NCBI GenBank assembly: GCA_007121175.1
Contig: SKMG01000308.1
Coordinates: 1 to 9,060, forward strand
DNA: 9,060 nucleotides
DNA from: Trueperaceae bacterium
Lineage (GTDB): Bacteria; Deinococcota; Deinococci; Deinococcales; Trueperaceae
Reading direction: 5' to 3'
The stretch's first letter is position 1; the number at the start of each line of letters is the position of its first letter. Shown here piece by piece: positions 1 to 6,541 of this stretch. The notes under the pieces were generated by a model that made no database searches, was not told the origin of the DNA, and was given only the letters and a program-made list of their open reading frames with translations. The position numbers and the translations under genes are program-made.

Positions 1-43
1 CGAGTAGGTCGCGGCTACGGGCTCGGCACGACCCACGGCGACG

Positions 44-55
44 GATAATGCGGCA
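44..55 (+). promoter_or_regulatory. Possible -10 element directly before the acetyltransferase start
   Basis: The hexamer GATAAT (44-49) is followed by six bases and then the ATG at 56. That spacing would put the transcription start at or next to the start codon, giving a leaderless mRNA. No convincing Shine-Dalgarno sequence precedes the ATG, and no recognisable -35 box lies 16-18 bp upstream. The call rests on one AT-rich hexamer in GC-rich DNA and is tentative. Confidence 0.3.
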
Positions 56-571
56 ATGCCGATCGTTGCCTGCCCCTCCGAGGCGTTCGACGACGCCTGG
101 GCCCTCGTGCGACGTGTGTTCCCGCGCATGGGCCCCATCGAGCGGCTGAGCCACGTGATGCTGAGGCGTCCCGAGAGCTTCTCTGCGCGTGCCCTGATGC
201 GCGCCGCAGGCATTCGGGACCTGCTCGCTTTCGATGTCGAGCTCGACGAGCGTGGCCGTGTGCTCGCCACTGGCGGCCTCTACCGGTACCGCGCCGACGC
301 TGATGACGCCTCGTGGCTCGCCTGGTTCTGCGTGGCTCCCGAAGCGCGGCGCCGCGGTCTGGGGCAGGCGGTACTCGAGCATATGGAGCGCCGGGCGATC
401 GGCATGGGGCACACGGTGCTGCGGCTCTACACCTCGACCGACGCGAACGAGGCCGCGGCCCAGCGGCTCTACCAGAAGAACGGCTACGTCGAGCTGGCCC
501 GCAGCGACGGGCTGAGCGTCACGACGATTTTCCGGGAGAAGCGGCTGGTGCCCCCGACGGACCCGGCCTAG
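56..571 (+). CDS. GNAT-family N-acetyltransferase
   Basis: A 171-residue protein of the usual size for a single-domain GNAT enzyme, which transfers an acetyl group from acetyl-CoA to an amine on a small molecule or protein. The acetyl-CoA binding motif A is clear: a beta strand (WLAWFCVAPEA, about 87-97) runs into R98-R-R-G101-L-G103, matching the R/Q-x-x-G-x-G/A pyrophosphate loop. Motif B follows, with LYTSTDANEAAAQRLYQKNGY (about 124-144) carrying the typical N131, Y139 and final G-Y. The N-terminal 50 residues are less typical and probably form the acceptor side. An in-frame stop at 5-7 and no earlier start codon make ATG 56 the only sensible start. It stands alone, 256 bp before the phosphate transporter. 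The acceptor substrate cannot be inferred. Confidence 0.9.
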   Translation: MPIVACPSEAFDDAWALVRRVFPRMGPIERLSHVMLRRPESFSARALMRAAGIRDLLAFDVELDERGRVLATGGLYRYRADADDASWLAWFCVAPEARRRGLGQAVLEHMERRAIGMGHTVLRLYTSTDANEAAAQRLYQKNGYVELARSDGLSVTTIFREKRLVPPTDPA

Positions 572-620
572 CGGGGATCGATGGGGGCCGTGCCGTGCGC
601 CCCTAGGGCCATATGCCTCT

Positions 621-639
621 GCTCGCGCGCAGCGCGAGC
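621..639 (+). terminator. Strong hairpin downstream of the acetyltransferase gene, possible terminator
   Basis: A perfect 8-bp stem, GCTCGCGC (621-628) paired with GCGCGAGC (632-639), closes a 3-base loop. It lies about 50 bases after the acetyltransferase stop. The downstream sequence has no run of T, so it does not meet the classic intrinsic-terminator pattern. It may instead be a 3'-end stabiliser, or part of the leader of the next gene. Confidence 0.3.
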
Positions 640-701
640 CGCGAGTATTGTCCGGTGTCCGCATCCTGGCGGTCTCGCGTGGACGCGCGTTCCCGCGGAC
701 C

Positions 702-725
702 CGCGCGGCGCTCCGGCGCCGCGCG
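702..725 (+). promoter_or_regulatory. Perfect GC hairpin in the leader of the phosphate transporter gene
   Basis: CGCGCGGCGC (702-711) and GCGCCGCGCG (716-725) form a 10-bp perfect stem with a TCCG tetraloop. It lies about 100 bases before the GTG start at 828. Such a stem would fold strongly in RNA. GC-rich DNA produces such stems by chance more often than average DNA, so function is unproven. Confidence 0.4.
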
Positions 726-750
726 CGAGCCGCTCGGCACGCTGAGTCGC

Positions 751-786
751 CTCGCGGCGCGGCGTTTCGCGGCGCGGCGTCTCGCG
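751..786 (+). repeat. Short GC-rich tandem repeat
   Basis: A 15-bp unit, TCGCGGCGCGGCGT with one variable first base, occurs at 751-765 and again at 766-780 with only that base changed. The first six bases of a third copy start at 781. The repeat sits within 50 bp of the transporter start codon. It could arise by replication slippage; no protein or RNA role is evident. Confidence 0.6.
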
Positions 787-827
787 ACGTCCGCCCCGGT
801 CGGCACGCGCTCCTCGGGGGCCGCGGC

Positions 828-2420
828 GTGATCATCGGGTTCATCGGCGGCATCGGCGTCTTCCTGCTCGGCATGGTGCTCATGACCGAGGGACTGCGGG
901 CCCTGGCGGGGCGTTCGCTGCGGCGCGGCCTCGCGCGCTTCACCGGCACCCGGCTCTCGGCGGTGGTGAGCGGTGCGGTCGCCACCACCTTGGTGCAGTC
1001 GTCGACCGCCACCACCATGACCACCATCGGCCTCGTCGCCGCCGGCCTGCTGCCGATGGTGAACGCCGTGGGCGTGATCCTGGGCGCCAACCTAGGCACC
1101 ACGACCATGGCCTGGATCGTCGCCTACTTCGGCCTCAAGCTCGACATCTCCGCCATCGCGATGGTCGCCGTCGCGGCTGGGGCGCTGTTGCGACTGCTCG
1201 GGCGCGGCCGGCTCTCCACCGTGGGTCTGCCGATCGCCGGCTTCGGGCTGCTCTTCGTCGGCATCGGCTTCATGCAGGGCGCGATGGCCGGCGTGTCGGA
1301 CGCCGTCGACCTCGGCGCGCTCTCGACCGACTCCTTCGGCGGGCTGCTGCTGCTGGTGCTGATCGGCGCGGTGATGACGGTCCTGATGCAGGCGTCGGGA
1401 GCCGCGGTCGCGGCGACGCTCACGGCGCTCGCCGCCGGCGCCATCGGCCTGGAGCAGGCGGCCGCCATGGTGATCGGCCAGAACATCGGCACCACCCCCA
1501 AGGCCCTGCTGGCCGCCCTGGGCGCGACCGCCCCCGCCCGCCGCACGGCGCTGGCGCACGTGCTGTTCAACGTCGGCACCGCCGTGGTGGCGCTCGCGAT
1601 CTTGCCCGTTTTCCTCGTGGGCGCCGCAGCCGTGACCGGCGGTCCGGGTGAGGGCGATCCCGCGATCACCCTGGCCGTGTTCCACAGCGCCTTCAACCTG
1701 CTCGGCGTGGTGCTGGTCCTGCCCTGGCTGGGTACCTTCACGCAGCTCGTCTCCAAGCTGGTCCCGGACCGCGGACCGGCACTCACCCGCTTCCTCAGCC
1801 CGGCTGTCGCGGCCGAGCCGACCGTGGCCGTCAAGGCGGCCCGCACCACGCTGCTGATGAGCGGCGCCGAGGTGGCCGACGAGGCGATGCTGCTAGGGAC
1901 GCGCGCGCCGTCCGCGCGCGAGGCCCAGGCCGCCAGGCTCCGGCTCCAGCGCTCGATCGGCGCGCTCGACGAGACCGCCACCTTCCTCGCCAGCGTCCGC
2001 TCGGATCCCGAGCCCGAGCACGCCCACCGGCGCCACGTATCGGTCCTGCACGCGCTCGATCACCTCCAGGGCGCGGTCGGACTGCTGGGACCGTCGGAGG
2101 CGCTCGACCACTTCGCCCGCGACCGCGAGATGGCGGAGCTCCGGGAGGTCCTGGCCGCCGCCCTTTCGGCGATGGTGGTCTGGTGCCCGGTGCTGGCGCC
2201 AGAGGCGCCGGCCGACGACGTGCTGGAGCTGTTCGCGAGCATCCCGCCGCTGCGCCGCCGGACACGCCGGCGGGTCCTGCGGCTGGTCGCTACCAGCGAC
2301 GCCCATCCAGACGATGCCGATGTGGCCCTCGAGGCGCTCGCGTGGGTGGAGGCGTTCAGTCACCACATGATGCGCGCGGTGCACCACCTGCGGGAGCCGG
2401 CGCCCGGCGACGAGGCGTGA
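828..2420 (+). CDS. Na+/phosphate cotransporter with C-terminal PhoU-like domain
   Basis: A 530-residue inner-membrane symporter of the Na/Pi cotransporter (NptA/YjbB-like) family, expected to couple Na+ to inorganic phosphate movement. The membrane part (about 1-320) has the family's internal duplication: QSSTATT at 57-63 followed by GANLGTT at 86-92, and in the second half QASGAA at 188-193 followed by GQNIGTT at 217-223. HVLFNVG (244-250) and HSAFNLLG (286-293) are further family signatures. Residues from about 340 to 520 are helical and charged, as in the PhoU-like tails of these proteins. GTG 828 is chosen because the next residues (IIGFIGGIGVFLLGM) are the family's first membrane helix and GGGGG lies 7 bases upstream. 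The frame stays open back to a TTG at 648, but those 60 residues are Arg/Ala-rich and look non-coding. The second QSS motif reads QAS, a departure from the family pattern. No pho genes are adjacent. Confidence 0.9.
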   Translation: MIIGFIGGIGVFLLGMVLMTEGLRALAGRSLRRGLARFTGTRLSAVVSGAVATTLVQSSTATTMTTIGLVAAGLLPMVNAVGVILGANLGTTTMAWIVAYFGLKLDISAIAMVAVAAGALLRLLGRGRLSTVGLPIAGFGLLFVGIGFMQGAMAGVSDAVDLGALSTDSFGGLLLLVLIGAVMTVLMQASGAAVAATLTALAAGAIGLEQAAAMVIGQNIGTTPKALLAALGATAPARRTALAHVLFNVGTAVVALAILPVFLVGAAAVTGGPGEGDPAITLAVFHSAFNLLGVVLVLPWLGTFTQLVSKLVPDRGPALTRFLSPAVAAEPTVAVKAARTTLLMSGAEVADEAMLLGTRAPSAREAQAARLRLQRSIGALDETATFLASVRSDPEPEHAHRRHVSVLHALDHLQGAVGLLGPSEALDHFARDREMAELREVLAAALSAMVVWCPVLAPEAPADDVLELFASIPPLRRRTRRRVLRLVATSDAHPDDADVALEALAWVEAFSHHMMRAVHHLREPAPGDEA

Positions 2421-2432
2421 GGACCCCAGCGA

Positions 2433-2449
2433 GCGGGCGGTAGGCCCGC
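2433..2449. terminator. Weak stem-loop in the convergent gap
   Basis: GCGGGC (2433-2438) and GCCCGC (2444-2449) form a 6-bp stem with a 5-base loop. It sits between the ends of the convergent phosphate transporter and ATPase genes. It is placed where a bidirectional terminator is expected, but neither strand has a T-run after the stem, so this is only a candidate. Confidence 0.25.
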
Positions 2450-2483
2450 CGCGCCCGGACGCCACGCGGCCCAGGAGCGGTTC

Positions 2484-3239
<756 letters not shown>

Positions 3240-3240
3240 G

Positions 3241-4242
3241 TCAGCCTGCCCCACTCGGGTGCCGGCGCGCGAGGTACGACTGCAGCGCCATCATGGTGAG
3301 GATGGTCACGCCGATGAAGATGTTGTAGGCCAGGCCGGGGACGCCGACCAGGACGATGCCGTTTCGCATCATCCGCAGCATGAACACGCCCAGCACGGTC
3401 CCGATGATGGTGCCGCGGCCGCCGCCGAGGGCGGTCCCGCCGATCACCACCATGGCGATCACCTCGAGCTCGTAGCCGGTGCCGCTGTTCGGGTTGGCCG
3501 CCGCGACGCGGATCGAGGAGGTGATGCCGGCGTAGGCGGCCATGAAGGCGGTGAGGATGAACAGCCAGGTCTTGGTGAGGCCGACCTTCACGCCGCGCGC
3601 TCGCGCCGACACCGGATTGCCGCCCGCGGCCTGGATCCAGTTGCCGATCTTCGACTGCGTGAGGATGTAGCCGAGCACCAGAGCGAAGCCGAGGAACCAG
3701 AAGATAGACGCGTAGAGCCGGAACTCGCCGATGTAGAAGCTGCCGGCGACGAGATCCATGAGCCACGACTCGGCCCGCCAGGTGCGCTGCGGGAAGCCGC
3801 TGGTGGTGTAGAGCGCGGTGCCCCGGATGGTCATCATCATCCCGAGCGTCACCAGGAACGAGGGGATCTTCAGGCGAGTCACGAAGGTGCCGTTCACGAA
3901 GCCGATGAGCACGGCCACGGCCAGCGAGATGAGCAGGGCGACCTCGAGCGAGGTGGCGCCCTCGTTGAAGAGCGTCCACATCAGCACCGGCGTGAAGCCG
4001 AAGACCGAGCCGACCGACAGGTCGAACTCGCCTGAGGTCATCAGCACCGTCATCCCGAGCGCGATCATGCCGAGCTCGGGCGTGAAGGCCAGCAGGTTGC
4101 TGATGTTGCCGCGGGAGAGGAAGTTGGGGGTGAGCGACGCGAAGACCACTACGAGGACGACGACGAGGGTGAACGGCAGGAACTCCGGTGTGGAGGTCAG
4201 CCGCCGGACGAGCAGCGAGCCGGGTCGATTGGCGAGGTTCAT
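3241..4242 (-). CDS. Sugar ABC transporter permease, CUT2 (RbsC/FrcC-like) family
   Basis: A 333-residue integral membrane protein of the branched-chain/ribose-type permease family (BPD_transp_2) forming the transmembrane channel of the importer. Family hallmarks are visible. GMTVLMTSGEFDLSVGS (63-79) corresponds to the usual GMT...G.DLSVGS segment, with the EFDLSVG variant seen in FrcC-like permeases. KIPSFLVTLGMMMTIRG (125-141) and the cytoplasmic AAGGNPVSARARGVKV (205-220) follow; the latter is the loop expected to contact the ATPase. GYELEVIAMVVIGGTALGGG (256-275) is also typical. About eight to ten hydrophobic segments can be picked out. The ATG at 4242 is supported by GAGAGGG (complement of 4246-4252), three bases from the start. 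It is separated from the binding-protein gene by 126 bp containing a perfect hairpin, and is followed almost directly by the ATPase gene. Confidence 0.93.
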   Translation of the reverse strand: MNLANRPGSLLVRRLTSTPEFLPFTLVVVLVVVFASLTPNFLSRGNISNLLAFTPELGMIALGMTVLMTSGEFDLSVGSVFGFTPVLMWTLFNEGATSLEVALLISLAVAVLIGFVNGTFVTRLKIPSFLVTLGMMMTIRGTALYTTSGFPQRTWRAESWLMDLVAGSFYIGEFRLYASIFWFLGFALVLGYILTQSKIGNWIQAAGGNPVSARARGVKVGLTKTWLFILTAFMAAYAGITSSIRVAAANPNSGTGYELEVIAMVVIGGTALGGGRGTIIGTVLGVFMLRMMRNGIVLVGVPGLAYNIFIGVTILTMMALQSYLARRHPSGAG

Positions 4243-4261
4243 GAGCCCTCTCGGTGTCAGG

Positions 4262-4293
4262 GGACGAGGCTGGCGGGGTCACCAGCCTCGTCC
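4262..4293 (-). promoter_or_regulatory. Perfect 12-bp stem-loop between the binding-protein and permease genes
   Basis: GGACGAGGCTGG (4262-4273) and CCAGCCTCGTCC (4282-4293) are exact reverse complements around an 8-base loop. In the operon mRNA this hairpin lies 75 bases past the binding-protein stop and 19 bases before the permease ATG. No T-run follows on the minus strand, so it is unlikely to be a full intrinsic terminator. Intercistronic stems at this position in sugar ABC operons (malE-malF is the known model) protect the upstream mRNA and raise binding-protein yield over the membrane components. That role is inferred here. Confidence 0.65.
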
Positions 4294-4368
4294 TGTGAGC
4301 CGCGTCTGGGGATCAGGCGTTCGGACTGCCGCCCCTGGCGGGCCCGGATCGGCGAGCGCGGGCTCTGG

Positions 4369-5289
4369 TCAGTCCGACATGATGTCGAGGTAGAGATCGG
4401 CGAGGTCGGCCTCGTAGAGCGTCCCGACGATGATGTCGAAGCCGGGCGGGATGCCGGCCGCGGCCATGGCGGCCACCGACAGGGCCATGTAGCTCGTGGC
4501 TTGCGGATCTTGCCACATCGCGGCGTTCACGTAGCCGTCGAGCACCGCCTGGGCGGTGTCGGCCGAGTTGCCCCAGCCGACCACCGGGATCTCGCCCGGG
4601 GCGACGCCGACCTGGTCGAAGACGCGCGCGATGCTGCCGGTGACGAGGTCACCGAGGCCGATGATGGCGTCGATGCGGTCGCGGTTGCCGAGCAGGTAGT
4701 CCGACATCCGGGTGATGATCTCGGCCTGATCGAGCGTCGCCTCGGTCACCTCATAGGTGATCCCGAGCGGGTCGAGCACGGTCGCGGCGCCGCTCGTGCC
4801 CAGCACCTGGTAGGTCGCGCCGGGGACCTCGACGGGCATCCACACGAAATCGCCCGCTTGCACGTGGCCGTGGTCGACCAGGTACTGCGCCCAGCGGCGG
4901 CCGATGTCGTAGGTGTCGCCACCGACGTAGGCGTCGCGGCCGCTGTCGGCGTCCTCGGTGTTCATGATGATGACCGGGATGCCGACGGCGTGCGCCTCGG
5001 CGATCACCTCGTCGAGCGTGCCGGGGTCGGGCGTGCTGGTGACGATCCCGGTGGCGCCAGCGGTGATGCCGGCGCGGAAGGCTTCCTGGTGCGAGGGCAC
5101 GTCGCCGCTGTGGAACGAGGCGTTGAGCGTGTTGCCGGTGTCCTCGGCCCACATCTCGGCGCCTTGCAGGAAGTAGGTCCATACCGGGTCGGCGGGGTCG
5201 CCGTGCGAGATCCAGAAGAAGGTCCCCTGCGCCACGGCGACGCTGAGAAGGAGGACGGTCGATAGGGCGGCGACGAGCTTCCGATGCAT
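4369..5289 (-). CDS. Periplasmic sugar-binding protein of the CUT2 ABC transporter
   Basis: A 306-residue type I periplasmic binding protein (Peripla_BP_4, RbsB-like) that would capture a sugar outside the inner membrane and deliver it to the permease. Residues 1-20 form a Sec signal peptide: HRK, a hydrophobic core LVAALSTVLLLSV, and a likely cut at AVA|Q21. There is no lipobox cysteine. The mature part has the expected fold markers: the first strand with TFFWISHGDPADPVWTYF (23-40), the IPVIIMN hinge segment (104-110), IDAIIGLGD (206-214) and IPVVGWGNS (234-242). The polar and aromatic residues D31, D34, W37, N110, D214, W239 and N241 are plausible ligand contacts. ATG 5289 is chosen over an in-frame GTG at 5334. 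A strong GGAGAGGA (complement of 5295-5302) sits five bases upstream of it, and the signal peptide starts there. It is the first gene of the transporter operon. The ligand is not predictable. Confidence 0.92.
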   Translation of the reverse strand: MHRKLVAALSTVLLLSVAVAQGTFFWISHGDPADPVWTYFLQGAEMWAEDTGNTLNASFHSGDVPSHQEAFRAGITAGATGIVTSTPDPGTLDEVIAEAHAVGIPVIIMNTEDADSGRDAYVGGDTYDIGRRWAQYLVDHGHVQAGDFVWMPVEVPGATYQVLGTSGAATVLDPLGITYEVTEATLDQAEIITRMSDYLLGNRDRIDAIIGLGDLVTGSIARVFDQVGVAPGEIPVVGWGNSADTAQAVLDGYVNAAMWQDPQATSYMALSVAAMAAAGIPPGFDIIVGTLYEADLADLYLDIMSD

Positions 5290-5406
5290 GGTGGTCCTCT
5301 CCGTCGAGGTGAATGAAGTGTCGGCCGCGTGCACGGCCTCCTCGTCCGGCCCGTCTCCCTCCGGGTCCGCGGGACGTGGCCTACGTGGTGCTTCCTCGAC
5401 ACGAGA

Positions 5407-5445
5407 CTACGCCCGCATGCTATGCCCGCCGGCGGAGGCTGTCAA
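5407..5445 (-). promoter_or_regulatory. Sigma-70-type promoter and candidate operator for the sugar transporter operon
   Basis: On the minus strand TTGACA (complement of 5440-5445) is followed after exactly 17 bases by TAGCAT (complement of 5417-5422), a perfect -35 and a 4/6 -10 box. Transcription would start near 5410, giving a leader of about 120 bases before the binding-protein ATG. The spacer contains a perfect 10-bp palindrome, CCGCCGGCGG (5426-5435). A near-exact direct repeat, GCGGGCATAG then GCGGGCGTAG (complements of 5420-5429 and 5407-5416), spans the -10 region. Either could be a repressor site. The -35 box overlaps the kinase stop codon (5442-5444), so no terminator fits between the two genes. 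Confidence 0.65.
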
Positions 5446-6455
5446 GGTCGTTCGGTTTCGTCTGGGACGGAGATCCGTAGCGTGTCCGACGCGTACAACG
5501 CGGCGCCGAGCGCGCCCGCCTGAGCGCCGAGCGCCGCCGGCAGCACCGCCGGCAGGTGGACCTCGGCCGTGCGCGCGTAGGCGACCAGCGTGCGCCGCAG
5601 CGGCGCCAGGAGCGCTTCCCCGAGCCCGGCCATGCCGCCTCCGATCACGATGCACTCCGGCGCGCTCAAGGTGGTGACGTCGGCGAGCCCGACGCCGAGT
5701 ACGAACGCGCAGCGCTCGAGCGCTTCACAGCAGATCGGGTCGCCCCCCTCCGCCGCCCGTGCGATCAGCGCCGGCGTCACGGCCTCCCAACGGCCCTCGG
5801 CGAGCTCCACCAGCGCCGGGACCGCACCCTGGACGAACGGGCGCATGACGCTCGCGACCAGCGCCGGCGCCGAGGCGTAGGTCTCGATGCAGCCGTGGCT
5901 GCCGCAGCCGCAGCGCGGTCCGTGGGCGTCGTACACGTGGTGACCGAACTGGCCGGCGTTACCCGTGGCGCCGAGGTGCAGCCGTCCGTCGAGCACCAGG
6001 CCGCCGCCGACGCCCGTTCCGAGCGTCACGCCGAAGGCCGAGCGAGCGCCGGCCGCTGCGCCCAGCCGCGCCTCGGCGAGGATGAAGGCGTGGGCGTCGT
6101 TGACGACCACGCCGGGCAGGTCACAGGCCTCGCCGAGCCGCTCGGCGACCGCCAGGCCGCGCCAGCCCGGCGCGAAGTTCGGAAGCACGTCGATGCGGCC
6201 GTCACGCGTCAGCGTCCCAGGTATGCCGACGCCCACCCCGATCGCGGCTCCCGTGGCCTCCTGCGCCAGCGCGAGCCCCGCCTCTTCGATGTCGCGCAAG
6301 ACCTCGTCGACCGGCCGGCTGGCACCTGTCGGCAGCGAGCGGAAGGCCTCGAGCTCACGAGCCCCGGGACGATACCGTCCCAGCTTGATCGCGGTGCCGC
6401 CGATGTCGATGCCGATCAGGAAGCGACCGTCGGCGTCGCCCGCCGGCGCGTTCAT
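5442..6455 (-). CDS. ROK-family sugar kinase
   Basis: A 337-residue cytoplasmic kinase of the ROK family, expected to phosphorylate a hexose or amino sugar with ATP. It has no N-terminal helix-turn-helix, so it is a kinase type rather than a NagC/XylR-type repressor. Visible motifs are the phosphate-binding DIGGT (17-21), GIPGTLTRDG (78-86), PNFAPGWRG (92-100), VVNDAHAF (117-124) with presumed catalytic D120, and GTGVGGG (146-152). The zinc-binding signature has H172, C182, C184 and C189, followed by E191. Two usual sugar-contacting positions differ: the GE(I/L/F)GH glutamate is Q169, and the asparagine of NDAN is H122. This may point to an unusual substrate. Start 6455 has no Shine-Dalgarno and is preceded six bases upstream by TATAGT, suggesting a leaderless message. 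It is the first gene before the transporter operon, on the same strand, and divergent from the SIS operon. Confidence 0.9.
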   Translation of the reverse strand: MNAPAGDADGRFLIGIDIGGTAIKLGRYRPGARELEAFRSLPTGASRPVDEVLRDIEEAGLALAQEATGAAIGVGVGIPGTLTRDGRIDVLPNFAPGWRGLAVAERLGEACDLPGVVVNDAHAFILAEARLGAAAGARSAFGVTLGTGVGGGLVLDGRLHLGATGNAGQFGHHVYDAHGPRCGCGSHGCIETYASAPALVASVMRPFVQGAVPALVELAEGRWEAVTPALIARAAEGGDPICCEALERCAFVLGVGLADVTTLSAPECIVIGGGMAGLGEALLAPLRRTLVAYARTAEVHLPAVLPAALGAQAGALGAALYASDTLRISVPDETERP

Positions 6456-6461
6456 GGGGCG

Positions 6462-6469
6462 ACTATACT
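6462..6469. promoter_or_regulatory. Overlapping divergent -10 elements
   Basis: An isolated AT-rich patch in the 86-bp gap between the divergent kinase and SIS genes holds two -10-like hexamers. TATAGT reads on the minus strand (complement of 6462-6467) and ends six bases before the kinase ATG. TATACT reads on the plus strand (6464-6469) and would start the SIS operon near 6476. No good -35 box is present for either direction, so activation by a protein is possible. The two promoters could not be occupied at once. Confidence 0.45.
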
Positions 6470-6485
6470 TTCCACATCCCTGGCA

Positions 6486-6513
6486 GCCGGCGTGGGGCGC
6501 CCGTCACGCCGGC
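6486..6513. promoter_or_regulatory. Perfect 9-bp inverted repeat in the kinase/SIS intergenic region
   Basis: GCCGGCGTG (6486-6494) and CACGCCGGC (6505-6513) are exact reverse complements separated by 10 bases. The spacer itself contains the palindrome GGGCGCCC (6495-6502). The element lies just downstream of the predicted plus-strand start and upstream of the SIS gene ribosome binding site. It could be a dyad operator on DNA or a leader hairpin in the mRNA. Confidence 0.5.
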
Positions 6514-6541
6514 CCCGCCGCGCCATGTCTCGGGAGGACGC

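Noticed and set aside
648..827. 60-residue N-terminal extension of the phosphate transporter from a TTG codon
   Set aside because: The extension is Arg/Ala-rich, covers the hairpin and tandem repeat, and precedes the point where family similarity begins. GTG 828 has a G-rich ribosome binding site.
5290..5334. Upstream GTG start for the sugar-binding protein
   Set aside because: It would put 15 polar residues ahead of the signal peptide and swallow the strong GGAGAGGA ribosome binding site that serves ATG 5289.
5321..5340. Small 5-bp stem GGCCG/CGGCC in the transporter leader as a riboswitch or attenuator
   Set aside because: The stem is short and no T-run or conserved aptamer pattern is visible. 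Stems of this size are expected by chance at this GC content.
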